DNA of 64,000 bases from Clostridia bacterium. Its GTDB lineage: Bacteria; Bacillota; Clostridia; Christensenellales; Borkfalkiaceae. A program made the translations under genes and the position numbers. Position 1 is the first letter of the stretch. Each line of letters opens with the position of its first letter. Of this stretch, positions 51,263 to 59,915 are shown piece after piece. The notes below the pieces were generated by a model, which had not been told where the DNA came from, did no database searches, and saw only the letters and a program-made list of their open reading frames with translations. The stretch lies in the NCBI GenBank assembly GCA_900764105.1, contig CAAFMS010000007.1, forward strand, positions 186,001 through 250,000. The letters run 5' to 3'.

Positions 51263-51404
51263 GCTTCCTCCTTCGGGGGAAGTGGCAAAATAGAGCGTAA
51301 GCGAGATTTTGACGATAGGGGACAATTCAAACGCTCGTTTTTTATCCCCTATCGGCTTGACTTCCATTTCATTCCGTCAACCCACTTTCCCCGAAGGAGG
51401 AAGC
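51263..51404. mobile_element. MITE-like element of 142 bp
   Basis: Terminal inverted repeats of 23 bp (51263-51285 and 51382-51404) differ at one position; both contain CTTCCTCCTTCGGGG. Inside, CGATAGGGGA (51313-51322) and TCCCCTATCG (51345-51354) form a further hairpin. There is no open reading frame of note. No clean target duplication is seen (AACC occurs near both ends). It lies between folT's promoter and the ftsZ stop and is the main content of the 51201-51488 gap. Confidence 0.65.
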
Positions 51405-51488
51405 AAAACCGATTCAACGGAGGATTTTATCCCCAAAGAGGAAAGCAAGCGGAAAAGTGCCTCGACTTAAAAAAGTGAGAATTTTCCG

Positions 51489-52805
51489 TTATTTATTTCT
51501 TTTGAATAGTTTTTTCATAAACGGCGGAAAATCTTCCATCGCCGACTCGTCGTCAAACTCGTCCTCGGGTTCGACTTCTTTTTTCTCTTCTTTTATCGGC
51601 TCCGAACGATTAAACGCCTCTTCCGTGTTCCTGTTCGGCTTTTCGGGGTCGATGGTTCCCGTCTCGACTACAACCCTCTTTTCTACGAGTTGCTCCGACC
51701 GTGCGGGTCTCTCCTGAGATTCGTACCTCTCCGCTCTTTCCGAATTATCAATCGACTCAGGTTTTGCAACCCTTTCGATTTTCTCGGTCTTTTCGGGCGT
51801 TTCCACGTTATCGAAAATCCTGCGTCTTATTTCCTTTTCGGAATCCTGTTTATCCGTAAAGCCCGTAGCAATCGCCGTAATCTCGATTTGCCCCTCGTAT
51901 TCGGGGTCGATATTCGCGCCGAAAATAACCATTGCCGACTCGTCTATCACGCTGTTTATAAGGTCTGCCGCCTCGTTGACCTGTCCTAACGACAAGTCGC
52001 TGCCGCCTTTTACGTTGAATATAATGCCTTTCGCTCCCTCTATGCTCGTTTCCAGAAGAGGACTCGAAATAGCCTTTTTGACAGCCTGCACGACTCTGTT
52101 TTCTCCCGAAGCCCTGCCAACTCCCATGTGAGCGTAGCCCTTATTCTGCAATATGGTCTTTACGTCGGCAAAGTCAAGGTTTATAAGCGACGGTGTAGAA
52201 ATCAGATCGGTTATACCGCAGATTCCCGTCCTCAAATTTTCGTCCGCATATTTCAACGCGTCTACAATCGAAGTGTCGGCAGGTAAAGCCTCTAAGAGTT
52301 TATCGTTGGGAATAACGACGAGGGTATCTGCGAATTTACTCAATTCCGCAATACCCCTTTTCGCGTTTTCACGCCTTTTCACGCCCTCGAAACCGAAAGG
52401 CTTCGTAACGACCGCGACGGTAACGCAACCGCACTTTTTCGCTATTTCGGCAACGATCGGAGCGGCGCCCGTTCCCGTTCCGCCGCCCATTCCCGCGGCG
52501 ATAAACAGAAGGTCTACCCCTCTTAACGCATTTTCGATTTCTTCTCTGCTCTCGTCGCACGCTTTCGCGCCGATTTCGGGGTTCGAGCCTGCCCCCAAAC
52601 CTTTAGTAAGCCTTTCGCCTATAACGATTTTTTTGTCATCGTCCGCAAGCGAAAGCGACAACGCCTGTTTGTCGGTATTCACGGCGAAAAATTCCGCAGA
52701 CTTCACGCCCGCTTCTATCATTCTGTTGACGGCGTTGTTTCCCGCGCCGCCGACGCCCATAACCATTATTCTGCAAACGTTTCCGCTAAAATCATTTCCG
52801 AACAT
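51489..52805 (-). CDS. ftsZ: Cell division protein FtsZ
   Basis: Tubulin-like GTPase that forms the division ring. The 438-residue protein has the N-terminal GVGGAGNNAVNRMI, the tubulin signature GGGTGTGAAP (about 104-113), and the T7 synergy loop NLDFADVK near 207. A charged linker (about 318-420, Glu/Lys/Arg-rich) leads to the C-terminal peptide MEDFPPFMKKLFKRNK, equivalent to the D-I-P-x-F-L tether motif with a basic tail. It follows ftsA by 50 bp and ends the division cluster. Confidence 0.96.
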   Translation of the reverse strand: MFGNDFSGNVCRIMVMGVGGAGNNAVNRMIEAGVKSAEFFAVNTDKQALSLSLADDDKKIVIGERLTKGLGAGSNPEIGAKACDESREEIENALRGVDLLFIAAGMGGGTGTGAAPIVAEIAKKCGCVTVAVVTKPFGFEGVKRRENAKRGIAELSKFADTLVVIPNDKLLEALPADTSIVDALKYADENLRTGICGITDLISTPSLINLDFADVKTILQNKGYAHMGVGRASGENRVVQAVKKAISSPLLETSIEGAKGIIFNVKGGSDLSLGQVNEAADLINSVIDESAMVIFGANIDPEYEGQIEITAIATGFTDKQDSEKEIRRRIFDNVETPEKTEKIERVAKPESIDNSERAERYESQERPARSEQLVEKRVVVETGTIDPEKPNRNTEEAFNRSEPIKEEKKEVEPEDEFDDESAMEDFPPFMKKLFKRNK

Positions 52806-52855
52806 ATCGTCTTTAGTTATCCTCTGATTTAAAAGTTATTTTTTACCGAGAGAGA

Positions 52856-53986
52856 TTAGAACCCCTCTCGGCTTAAAGCGTAATCGAGTACCGCAAACGC
52901 GGACGACTCTTCAGCCGCGCCGTAAAGCGGCGTTCTCGGCTTAACCGTCTCGACGGGAAGCCCGAGTTTCGCCTGAACGTACTCTCTCGCGCCTCTGATA
53001 TAACACAGTCCGCCGCCCGTCAAATAGACTTTCGGCGAATTTTTGATCTTCTTTGAATTTTCCATAAGGAACGAAGCGACGTTTTCGAGGTACTCGTCGA
53101 GGTTTTCGATTATTATATCGTTGACCTTTTCTACAGGATACTCTTCTATTCCTCCGTTTTTGTTTTCAGCCTTGTAATTGAGGTTTTCGGCGTCCTTTAT
53201 AGTGAGATTTACCATGCGTTTTATACTCTCGGCAACGTCGTGAGAGGAAGTCTCGCATTCCTTGAATATGTGATAGGAGAATATGCCGCCGCCGAAATCT
53301 TCAGAATGTTTCGCTATGATACCGTTGCCTAAAATAAGCGAAGCGGTCGAAGTTATGTAACCGCAGTCGATTAAAAGGCAAGCGGATTCTCTCGTCTGTC
53401 TGTCGAGCAAAAACCGACTTTCGGCAAGTCCGTCGAATACGAAATTCACTTTGTTGATTTTCAGTTTCGCCAAAATGCTTCGTATGGTGACTGAAAAGTA
53501 ATCTTCCAAAAGAGCGTAGTTAAGATAACCGCCGAGCATGGACGATTTCGCCCCGACGGGGTTAAACACCCTTATGCCGCCGTCAAGCCCGAAGTAAATA
53601 TCAGAACGGGATATTACCTTGTATTTATTCGTTTCGACGAGCATTTGCCCCGCGTTCAAAAGCGTCTCTATATCCGTTTCTTTAATCTTCTTCGGCTTAT
53701 TGAAAACTATCTTGTACTTTCTGTTTTCGAGCCTTATAAACGCCCCCGGAACGCCTACCGTGACTTCGTTTATCGAAGTGGAAAGGGTTTCTTTAAGGTG
53801 ATTTACGCAATTCTCAATCGCCTTCGCAAGTTGCTTTACGTCGAAAAATTCGCCCTCGGAAAAGCCGACGTACTCGCAAGACGCCTCGCTTTTTATCACC
53901 AACGTGTTGTTTACCCCTCTCTGCCCGACGAGCGCCGAAACTTTCGACGATCCTATATCGAGTATCGCAACGCACTTTTTTAACAT
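52856..53986 (-). CDS. ftsA: Cell division protein FtsA, short form
   Basis: Actin-like protein that links FtsZ to the membrane and the divisome. The ASKHA fold is clear: phosphate-1 AILDIGSSKVSALVG (7-21), SHS2/1C domain (about 85-165), phosphate-2 LLIDCGYITSTASLI, adenosine motif VYLTGGGLCYIRGA. At 376 residues it is shorter than usual (about 420), ending at DYALSREGF right after the last core helix. The customary linker and C-terminal amphipathic membrane helix are not visible. It lies 2 bp downstream of ftsQ. Confidence 0.9.
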   Translation of the reverse strand: MLKKCVAILDIGSSKVSALVGQRGVNNTLVIKSEASCEYVGFSEGEFFDVKQLAKAIENCVNHLKETLSTSINEVTVGVPGAFIRLENRKYKIVFNKPKKIKETDIETLLNAGQMLVETNKYKVISRSDIYFGLDGGIRVFNPVGAKSSMLGGYLNYALLEDYFSVTIRSILAKLKINKVNFVFDGLAESRFLLDRQTRESACLLIDCGYITSTASLILGNGIIAKHSEDFGGGIFSYHIFKECETSSHDVAESIKRMVNLTIKDAENLNYKAENKNGGIEEYPVEKVNDIIIENLDEYLENVASFLMENSKKIKNSPKVYLTGGGLCYIRGAREYVQAKLGLPVETVKPRTPLYGAAEESSAFAVLDYALSREGF

Positions 53987-53988
53987 AT

Positions 53989-54849
53989 TTATTTCCCCTT
54001 CGTTTCCGACGACGATTCGTATTTTATCTCTATTTCGCCGTTATTTTTTTCAAACACTCTGACGTACCCTTCCGACATACATAGTTCGTCGAGGTTGTCG
54101 TAATATTTCTGTATCTCTTTCGCCTTGGCGATTATTTTTTTCACCGTCTCCGCTTGCTCCCGTTCGGTCGGGTCAACGCTTGTCCCGCATGCGAACGACA
54201 CGTTTATCGTAACGCCCGTTACGGTCTCGAAATCGACTGCGTTTTTCTGCGCCGTTACGTCTATGTTTTCCGAACCGTAAATAATGATTTTATCGATGAA
54301 ATTAAGCCTGTCGTCAAACTGTAAAAATACGTCCGTCATCGCGCCGAATACGTCTTGTTTGTCGAATGAAATTCTCTTGCCGAGCGGAAGCGACCCCGTA
54401 TCTATGCTCTGATTTTTTACGTTTACCTCGACGAGGTTTTCGGGAAGCAAAGACTTGTCCGTCGTAACCCTTAAAAGGACGAACTCGCCGTCCGTTATAA
54501 GGTATTCGTCCCTTTCGCCGCGTACAGCCACGGCAAACCTTTCCTTTCTCTCCGTAAACGTAACGCTTAGTTTATCGGGAAAAACGGTTTCGACTTTCAC
54601 GGAAGAGACGTAAGGGTCTTTTTCGAGTTCCGCTTTTACCTCGTCCGCCTTTACCGAGAAAAAGTACTTGCCTCCGTATTTTTTTTCAAGCGTTTTCTCT
54701 ACCCTCGAATATATTTCGTCGTCCACGCTTTCGGCGTTATCGATTGACAGATTGATATATCTCGTTTTGCACAGCCAGAAAAAAGCCAGCGTCAATGCAA
54801 GCGCCAACGCGACGACCGTACTCGTAATTATAATCAATCTATGTTTCAT
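53989..54849 (-). CDS. ftsQ: Cell division protein FtsQ/DivIB
   Basis: Bitopic divisome protein that regulates septal peptidoglycan synthesis with FtsL and FtsB. Start is the ATG at 54847-54849 with AAGGAG 6 bp upstream (286 residues). One transmembrane helix (about 5-27) is followed by a POTRA domain (about 33-105, ending VKVETVFPDKLSVTFTERKE) and the beta domain. The ribosome binding site touches the end of an inverted-repeat element. It precedes ftsA. Confidence 0.88.
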   Translation of the reverse strand: MKHRLIIITSTVVALALALTLAFFWLCKTRYINLSIDNAESVDDEIYSRVEKTLEKKYGGKYFFSVKADEVKAELEKDPYVSSVKVETVFPDKLSVTFTERKERFAVAVRGERDEYLITDGEFVLLRVTTDKSLLPENLVEVNVKNQSIDTGSLPLGKRISFDKQDVFGAMTDVFLQFDDRLNFIDKIIIYGSENIDVTAQKNAVDFETVTGVTINVSFACGTSVDPTEREQAETVKKIIAKAKEIQKYYDNLDELCMSEGYVRVFEKNNGEIEIKYESSSETKGK

Positions 54850-54860
54850 TTGTGTCTCCT

Positions 54861-55142
54861 TAGCCGATAAAAACCTCAACTGAACCCGATTATCAGGCGT
54901 ATCTTACGCTTAATTCATTGTTCTTTCCGCGGCTTGTATTTGTATACTAACCCGCGGAAACGCCGCGACTTAAACGTAATCTACGCCTGAAAATTTGCGG
55001 TATCGTTTTGATTTAATATATAGGGCAACCTCTAAGCCGTATTTTTAAATGATTTGCGGTAAAGGCAACCGATGGCGTATACAAATACGCCCTTGGCGAA
55101 TTTGCCGCAAAGCGTTAGTTCGGTTGGGGTTTTTATCGGCTA
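54861..55142. mobile_element. MITE-like element with TA ends between murA and ftsQ
   Basis: Inverted terminal repeats of 23 bp (54863-54885 and 55118-55140; GCCGATAAAAACC...) differ at two positions and are each flanked outside by TA, as expected for an IS630/mariner-type TA target duplication. Nested inverted repeats lie inside (TCAGGCGTA / TACGCCTGA; CCGCGG twice). No gene or promoter of note was found in the 302-bp gap. The left end abuts the ftsQ ribosome binding site. Confidence 0.65.
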
Positions 55143-55151
55143 TGCGGAATT

Positions 55152-56411
55152 TCAATATGTAATTCTCTCTATCGACGCGCCGAGAAGCCTTAGTTTTTTC
55201 TCAAAATCTTCGTATCCTCTGTCGATATGATTTACGTTTAAAACGGTCGTGACGCCCTCTGCCGACAACGCCGCTATGCAAAGCGCAGCCCCGCCCCTCA
55301 GATCGCCGGCGGAAACTATCGCGCCTTTAAGCCTGCCGCCCTCTACTACGCAGAGATTTTCGGCGACCCGTAAATTCGCTCCCATCTTCTTCAACTCTTC
55401 GCAATACGAAAAGCGTTTCGGGAAAACGGTATCTTCCGCAACCGTAAGTCCATCCATAACAGACGCCGCCGCAACGAGTTGAGGTTGCAGGTCGGTAGGA
55501 AACCCGGGAAATGGCTTGGCGGTCACTTTTCCGAGTCCTTTACCCGTCTGACGGAACTTTACATAATATATCTTACCATTTTTTTCGTATATTTTGCAAG
55601 CGTTACGGGCAATTATTTTATAAACCGACAAATTTTCTCTCTTTTCAAGCCCTTCAAACTCGATTTCTCCGCCCGTGGCAAGCCCCGCAAGCAAAAAAGT
55701 TCCCGCTTCTATCCTGTCTTTGCTCGGGGTAAATTCTATTTCTTTACCCTTATAGCCGTCTTTTCCTTCTATAACGATTCTGTCGCTCCCAGCCCCCTTT
55801 ACGTCGAACCCCGCGGCGTTCAGATAGTTTTGCAAGTCGACTATCTCGGGTTCTTTCGCGCAATTTTCTATCGTCGTTAAACCTTTTAATCGTACCGCCG
55901 CCATCATAACGTTTTCGGTCGCACCGACGCTCGGATAACGCAAAATAATTTTTCCGCTCTGCGAATTTTTACCGTCGAAAGTGATTTTACGCCCCTCTTT
56001 CGTTATTATCCCGAGGGCTTTGAACGCGTCGATATGTATGTCGATCGGTCGGCAGCCAATGTTGCAACCGCCGGGGCAAGTTGTTTCCGCAAGTTTAAAC
56101 CGCGTTATTAAAGCGCCCGTCATAAAAACGGACGCGCGTATTTCACCTGTGTATTTTTCGGGTAATATCCATTTATTCACGCACGAAGTATCGATCGCGA
56201 GAGAATCGCCATCGAACGAGAATTTCCCGCCGAGCGCCTCTACGATTTCAGCCATAACGAGTACGTCTCTTATCTTGGGACAGTTTCTGATAATGGTTTT
56301 CCCTTCTGTAATAAGCGAAGCCGCGACGAGCGGTAAGACCGAGTTTTTCGCGCCGTTTATCCGCACTTTTCCCCTGAGAGCGTTTCCGCCGCGTATAACG
56401 AATCTGTCCAT
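55152..56411 (-). CDS. murA: UDP-N-acetylglucosamine 1-carboxyvinyltransferase
   Basis: First committed step of peptidoglycan synthesis, transferring enolpyruvate from PEP to UDP-GlcNAc; the target of fosfomycin. The 419-residue protein has NGAKNSVLPLVAASL near residue 20 and the active-site cysteine in CPGGCNIGCRPIDIH near 115, so the fosfomycin-reactive Cys is kept. Located between ftsW (53 bp) and ftsQ, a position often held by murG or murC/murB in other dcw clusters. GGAG precedes the ATG. Confidence 0.95.
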   Translation of the reverse strand: MDRFVIRGGNALRGKVRINGAKNSVLPLVAASLITEGKTIIRNCPKIRDVLVMAEIVEALGGKFSFDGDSLAIDTSCVNKWILPEKYTGEIRASVFMTGALITRFKLAETTCPGGCNIGCRPIDIHIDAFKALGIITKEGRKITFDGKNSQSGKIILRYPSVGATENVMMAAVRLKGLTTIENCAKEPEIVDLQNYLNAAGFDVKGAGSDRIVIEGKDGYKGKEIEFTPSKDRIEAGTFLLAGLATGGEIEFEGLEKRENLSVYKIIARNACKIYEKNGKIYYVKFRQTGKGLGKVTAKPFPGFPTDLQPQLVAAASVMDGLTVAEDTVFPKRFSYCEELKKMGANLRVAENLCVVEGGRLKGAIVSAGDLRGGAALCIAALSAEGVTTVLNVNHIDRGYEDFEKKLRLLGASIERITY

Positions 56412-56464
56412 AGTCTCTCCGTATAATCTTTATAGGATATTATACGCTTTCAAAGCAGAAAAAG

Positions 56465-57586
56465 TTAATTACTTCTCTCCCGACTACTCCTCGATACGTT
56501 ATAGAGAACGCCGAACGAGAATAAAAAGACTATAAGTGAGGTATTCCCCGCGGAAACAAGCGGCAGAGGAAGCCCCGTCGGCGGTATGCTGCCCGTCACC
56601 ACGAGAGCGTTTACGAGCGATTGTATACCATAAATACAGGTTATACCCATTGCGAGAACGTAACCGTAATAGTCCTTACTCGAAACGGCGATTTTTACGC
56701 CCCTGTAAATTACGAAAAAAATAAGCCCGAAAAGAAAAAACAAACCTACGAAACCTACCTCTTCGCCTATAACGGCAAGTATAAAATCGCTTTCCGAAAA
56801 GGGCAGAAATCTGAGTTTTTGCCTCGAATTGAAAAGCCCCGTTCCGAACCAACCGCCCGACCCCAAGGCGTAGAGAGATTGAAGCAGTTGATACCCCTCC
56901 CCTTTCGGCGAAGCCCACGGGTTTAAAAATGCCGATAGCCTGTTGAGCCTGTACGGTTCGGCGATTATGAGAAGCGGCACGCACAAGGCGGCAGGCAATA
57001 ATATCGCGATAAAATGCGAAGTTTTCATTCCCGCTACGAACAAAATAGCAAGGGTTAAAAGCCCGAAACATACCGTAATCGACATATTCGGCTCTAATAT
57101 TATCAGCGCGCAGGTCAAGCCTCCCGCCCCGAGTACGGGCAGACAACCGAGAAAGGTTTTAGCCCTCGACGGGTCTGCGGAAAAATAGGAAGCGGAAAAC
57201 ATTATAAAACAAATCTTCGATATTTCCGACGGCTGAATAGTAATTCCGAACAGTTTTATCCATCTCGTCGCGCCGTAATTTTCGTGTCCGAGCGGAGTTA
57301 AAACAAGCCCCAAAAGAACGCTTGAAAGGATAAACGCGATAAGCCCGATTTTCCTGTACTTCCCGTAATCGAAAAAACAGCCGAAAAGCATTGCGGCATA
57401 GCCGATTAAAAGCCCCGAAAGGTGTTTTCTCATAACGTAAAACTCGTCGCCGTAAGTGATCTTCGAGGAGTATTTACTCGCCGAATATACAAAAACAAGC
57501 CCTAAAAGCGACAGACCGATAACCGAAAAGAGGAGAAGCAAATCGCCCCTCCCTTTTCTCTTTTTTACCGTTACCGTTCCGCTCAT
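56465..57586 (-). CDS. ftsW: SEDS peptidoglycan polymerase FtsW
   Basis: Ten-helix membrane glycosyltransferase that polymerises lipid II at the septum with its class B PBP. The 373-residue protein shows KHLSGLLIGY, ILEPNMSITVC (with the Glu-Pro of SEDS proteins), GEGYQLLQSLYALGSGGWFGTGL, and FAVIGEEVGF-type loop (ILAVIGEEVGF). Its ATG overlaps the murD stop (ATGA). The order after murD is standard for dcw clusters and favours FtsW over RodA. Confidence 0.93.
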   Translation of the reverse strand: MSGTVTVKKRKGRGDLLLLFSVIGLSLLGLVFVYSASKYSSKITYGDEFYVMRKHLSGLLIGYAAMLFGCFFDYGKYRKIGLIAFILSSVLLGLVLTPLGHENYGATRWIKLFGITIQPSEISKICFIMFSASYFSADPSRAKTFLGCLPVLGAGGLTCALIILEPNMSITVCFGLLTLAILFVAGMKTSHFIAILLPAALCVPLLIIAEPYRLNRLSAFLNPWASPKGEGYQLLQSLYALGSGGWFGTGLFNSRQKLRFLPFSESDFILAVIGEEVGFVGLFFLFGLIFFVIYRGVKIAVSSKDYYGYVLAMGITCIYGIQSLVNALVVTGSIPPTGLPLPLVSAGNTSLIVFLFSFGVLYNVSRSSRERSN

Positions 57587-58923
57587 AGGCTTTCTACCAA
57601 CTCGATAAATTTATTCCCGCGTTCCTCATAGTCCGCAAATCTGTCGAAACTGCTGCAAGCAGGACTCAAAAGTACTGCGTCCCCCTCTTCGGCTATCATC
57701 GAGGCGAACTCGACCGCCATTTCGAAGTCGTACACGACGGAAACGTTTTTATACCCCTCTTCGTTCGCCGCAAGGAACATTCTCTCCCTGCTCTCGCCCG
57801 TCAGAACGACCGAACGAACTTTCGAATTGCTTATTCTCGAAAAAAGTTCCTTAAATTCAAGCCCTTTGTCTTTGCCGCCGAGAATTAAAATCGTGGGCTT
57901 GGTCATTGCGTCTATCGCTTTAATCGTCGCGTCCGAATTCGTCGCTTTGGAATCGTTGAAATAGTCTACGCCCGAAAGTGTTCTTACATATTGTATTCTG
58001 TGTTTAACGCCTTTAAATCCCCTTACGCTTTCGACTATGGTCTCTTCGCCGACCCCCATTATTTCCGCAACGCAGACGGTCGCCAAAAGGTTTAAAACGT
58101 TATGCTCGCCGCTTATCGGAAGCGTGTTGACGTCGGTTATGTACTTGCCTTTATAGAACACTTTACCCTCTGCGACGTACGCTCCGTTTACCTCGGTTTT
58201 TGCCGAAAAATAAACGACTTTCGCCCTTGTATTCTCGCCGAAATTCTTTACCGTCGGATCGTCGTAGTTTAAAACCGCATATTCGCTTTCGCGTAGGTTT
58301 GAGAGGATTTTCTTTTTCAGATAAACGTAATTTTCCATATTGTAATGCCGCGACAGGTGGTCGGGCGTTACGTTGGTTACAACCGCTATATGAGGGTAAA
58401 ATCTGTACGCCGTTTCCAACTGAAAACTCGAAGTCTCGCAGACGGCGACCGAATTTTCGGTAAGACCGTCCAAAACGGAAGAAAGAGGCGTTCCCGCGTT
58501 GCCGCAAAGTTTTGCGTCTATACCCGCAGCCGAAAGTACGTTTTCAATCATCGTACATGTGGTTGTTTTTCCGTTAGTTCCCGTTACCGCTATTATCGGC
58601 GAAAGGCAAAACTCTGAAGCGAGGTCAAGTTCGCCCGTAATTCGTTTGCCGAGTTTTCTCGCCCTTACCGGTATATCGTGATCGATAGGGATACCGGGGC
58701 TTAAAACTACCACGGTAATTTCGTTTAACAGTTCCGCGACTTCGCTTCTGTAAACGACCGTAGCCCCCTTTTCGGCAAGGTTGTTTTCGGCGGCTTTAAC
58801 CGTTTCGCTTTCCGAGTCGTCGTAAACGTAGCACTTCGCCCCTCGTTTTAAAAGCATTTCGGTTATCGCTATTCCGCTTCTCGATATTCCTACGACAAGA
58901 AATTTATCCCTTTTTAAATACAC
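57583..58923 (-). CDS. murD: UDP-N-acetylmuramoylalanine--D-glutamate ligase
   Basis: Adds D-glutamate to UDP-MurNAc-L-Ala. The 446-residue Mur ligase has an N-terminal Rossmann-like domain (VVGISRSGIA), the ATP loop GTNGKTTTC (about 115-123), central NVTPDHLSRH, and a C-terminal domain with GGKDKGLEF and LLSPACSSFDRF, diagnostic of MurD. It lies 8 bp after mraY and overlaps ftsW. Confidence 0.95.
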   Translation of the reverse strand: MYLKRDKFLVVGISRSGIAITEMLLKRGAKCYVYDDSESETVKAAENNLAEKGATVVYRSEVAELLNEITVVVLSPGIPIDHDIPVRARKLGKRITGELDLASEFCLSPIIAVTGTNGKTTTCTMIENVLSAAGIDAKLCGNAGTPLSSVLDGLTENSVAVCETSSFQLETAYRFYPHIAVVTNVTPDHLSRHYNMENYVYLKKKILSNLRESEYAVLNYDDPTVKNFGENTRAKVVYFSAKTEVNGAYVAEGKVFYKGKYITDVNTLPISGEHNVLNLLATVCVAEIMGVGEETIVESVRGFKGVKHRIQYVRTLSGVDYFNDSKATNSDATIKAIDAMTKPTILILGGKDKGLEFKELFSRISNSKVRSVVLTGESRERMFLAANEEGYKNVSVVYDFEMAVEFASMIAEEGDAVLLSPACSSFDRFADYEERGNKFIELVESL

Positions 58924-58931
58924 GATTCACC

Positions 58932-59915
58932 TCACATATAAAAAACAAGACTGAGAAGAGAAACAAGGAGGGTAACGAGTTTATAGCAAAACGCGATTTT
59001 GCTTTCGCTGTAACCCTTATGCTGAAAATGGTGATGCAAAGGCGCCATTAAGAATATTCTTCTGCCCGTTCTCTTGAAATGCAGCACTTGCAATATTACT
59101 GATATGCCGGAGGCGACGAAAGTTATTCCGAAAAACGGAATAAACAACATATTTCCCCCGAAAATACTCATCGAGGCTATAAAGCCGCCTATCGCAAGCG
59201 AACCCGTATCCCCCATAAACACGCTCGCCTTGAAAGTATTGAACGTAAGAAAACCGATAATCGCCCCCGCAAGCGTCACGCTTAAAAGAGCGAGATTTTC
59301 ATACTCGCCCACGCTGACGTAGAATGCCGAATATTTAACCGTTTCGAGTTTTATAAGAGTTGCGAAACTAAGAAAATACAGATAGGATACGCCGCCCGCA
59401 AGCCCGTCCAAGCCGTCGGTTAAATTTACGCAATTAGTCGTTGCAATAAACACAAGTACGGAAATCGGTATAAATGCGACGCCGAAATCTACTACTCCGC
59501 CCAAAAAAGGCAGATAAGCCCTCGTCATTTTTCTGTTATAGGCGTAGACGGAAATCACTATCGCTATTACGAGTTCGAAAATCGTTTTCTGCCACGGACT
59601 AAGCCCCTCGTTACGCTTCATTTTTATCTTTACGAAATCGTCCAGAAAACCGACCGCCATATACCCTAAGCCTACGGCAACGCTGACGAGCGACAGACTT
59701 TTCTTGCCGCTCGAAACAAAGGAAAACACGACAACCGCAGACAGAACGAAAAAGAGACCGCCCATAGTGGGCGTTCCGCTTTTATAATCGTGTTCCTTGA
59801 CGTAACCAAGGATATTTTGTCCGAATTTCAACTTCTTCAAAAGCGGTATCGCGAAAAACCCGCTTATTAAAGTCAGAACCAACGAACAGATAAACGCGAT
59901 AACCGCGACTCTCAA
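58932..59915 (-). CDS. mraY: Phospho-N-acetylmuramoyl-pentapeptide transferase
   Basis: Makes lipid I by moving phospho-MurNAc-pentapeptide to undecaprenyl phosphate. The 327-residue, ten-helix protein keeps the catalytic blocks: GTPTMGGLFFV near 48, FLDDFVKI near 90, NCVNLTDGLDGLAGG near 170, FMGDTGSLAIGG near 233, and the MAPLHHHF motif near 292. It overlaps the murE stop by 4 bp. Confidence 0.96.
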   Translation of the reverse strand: MRVAVIAFICSLVLTLISGFFAIPLLKKLKFGQNILGYVKEHDYKSGTPTMGGLFFVLSAVVVFSFVSSGKKSLSLVSVAVGLGYMAVGFLDDFVKIKMKRNEGLSPWQKTIFELVIAIVISVYAYNRKMTRAYLPFLGGVVDFGVAFIPISVLVFIATTNCVNLTDGLDGLAGGVSYLYFLSFATLIKLETVKYSAFYVSVGEYENLALLSVTLAGAIIGFLTFNTFKASVFMGDTGSLAIGGFIASMSIFGGNMLFIPFFGITFVASGISVILQVLHFKRTGRRIFLMAPLHHHFQHKGYSESKIAFCYKLVTLLVSLLSLVFYM

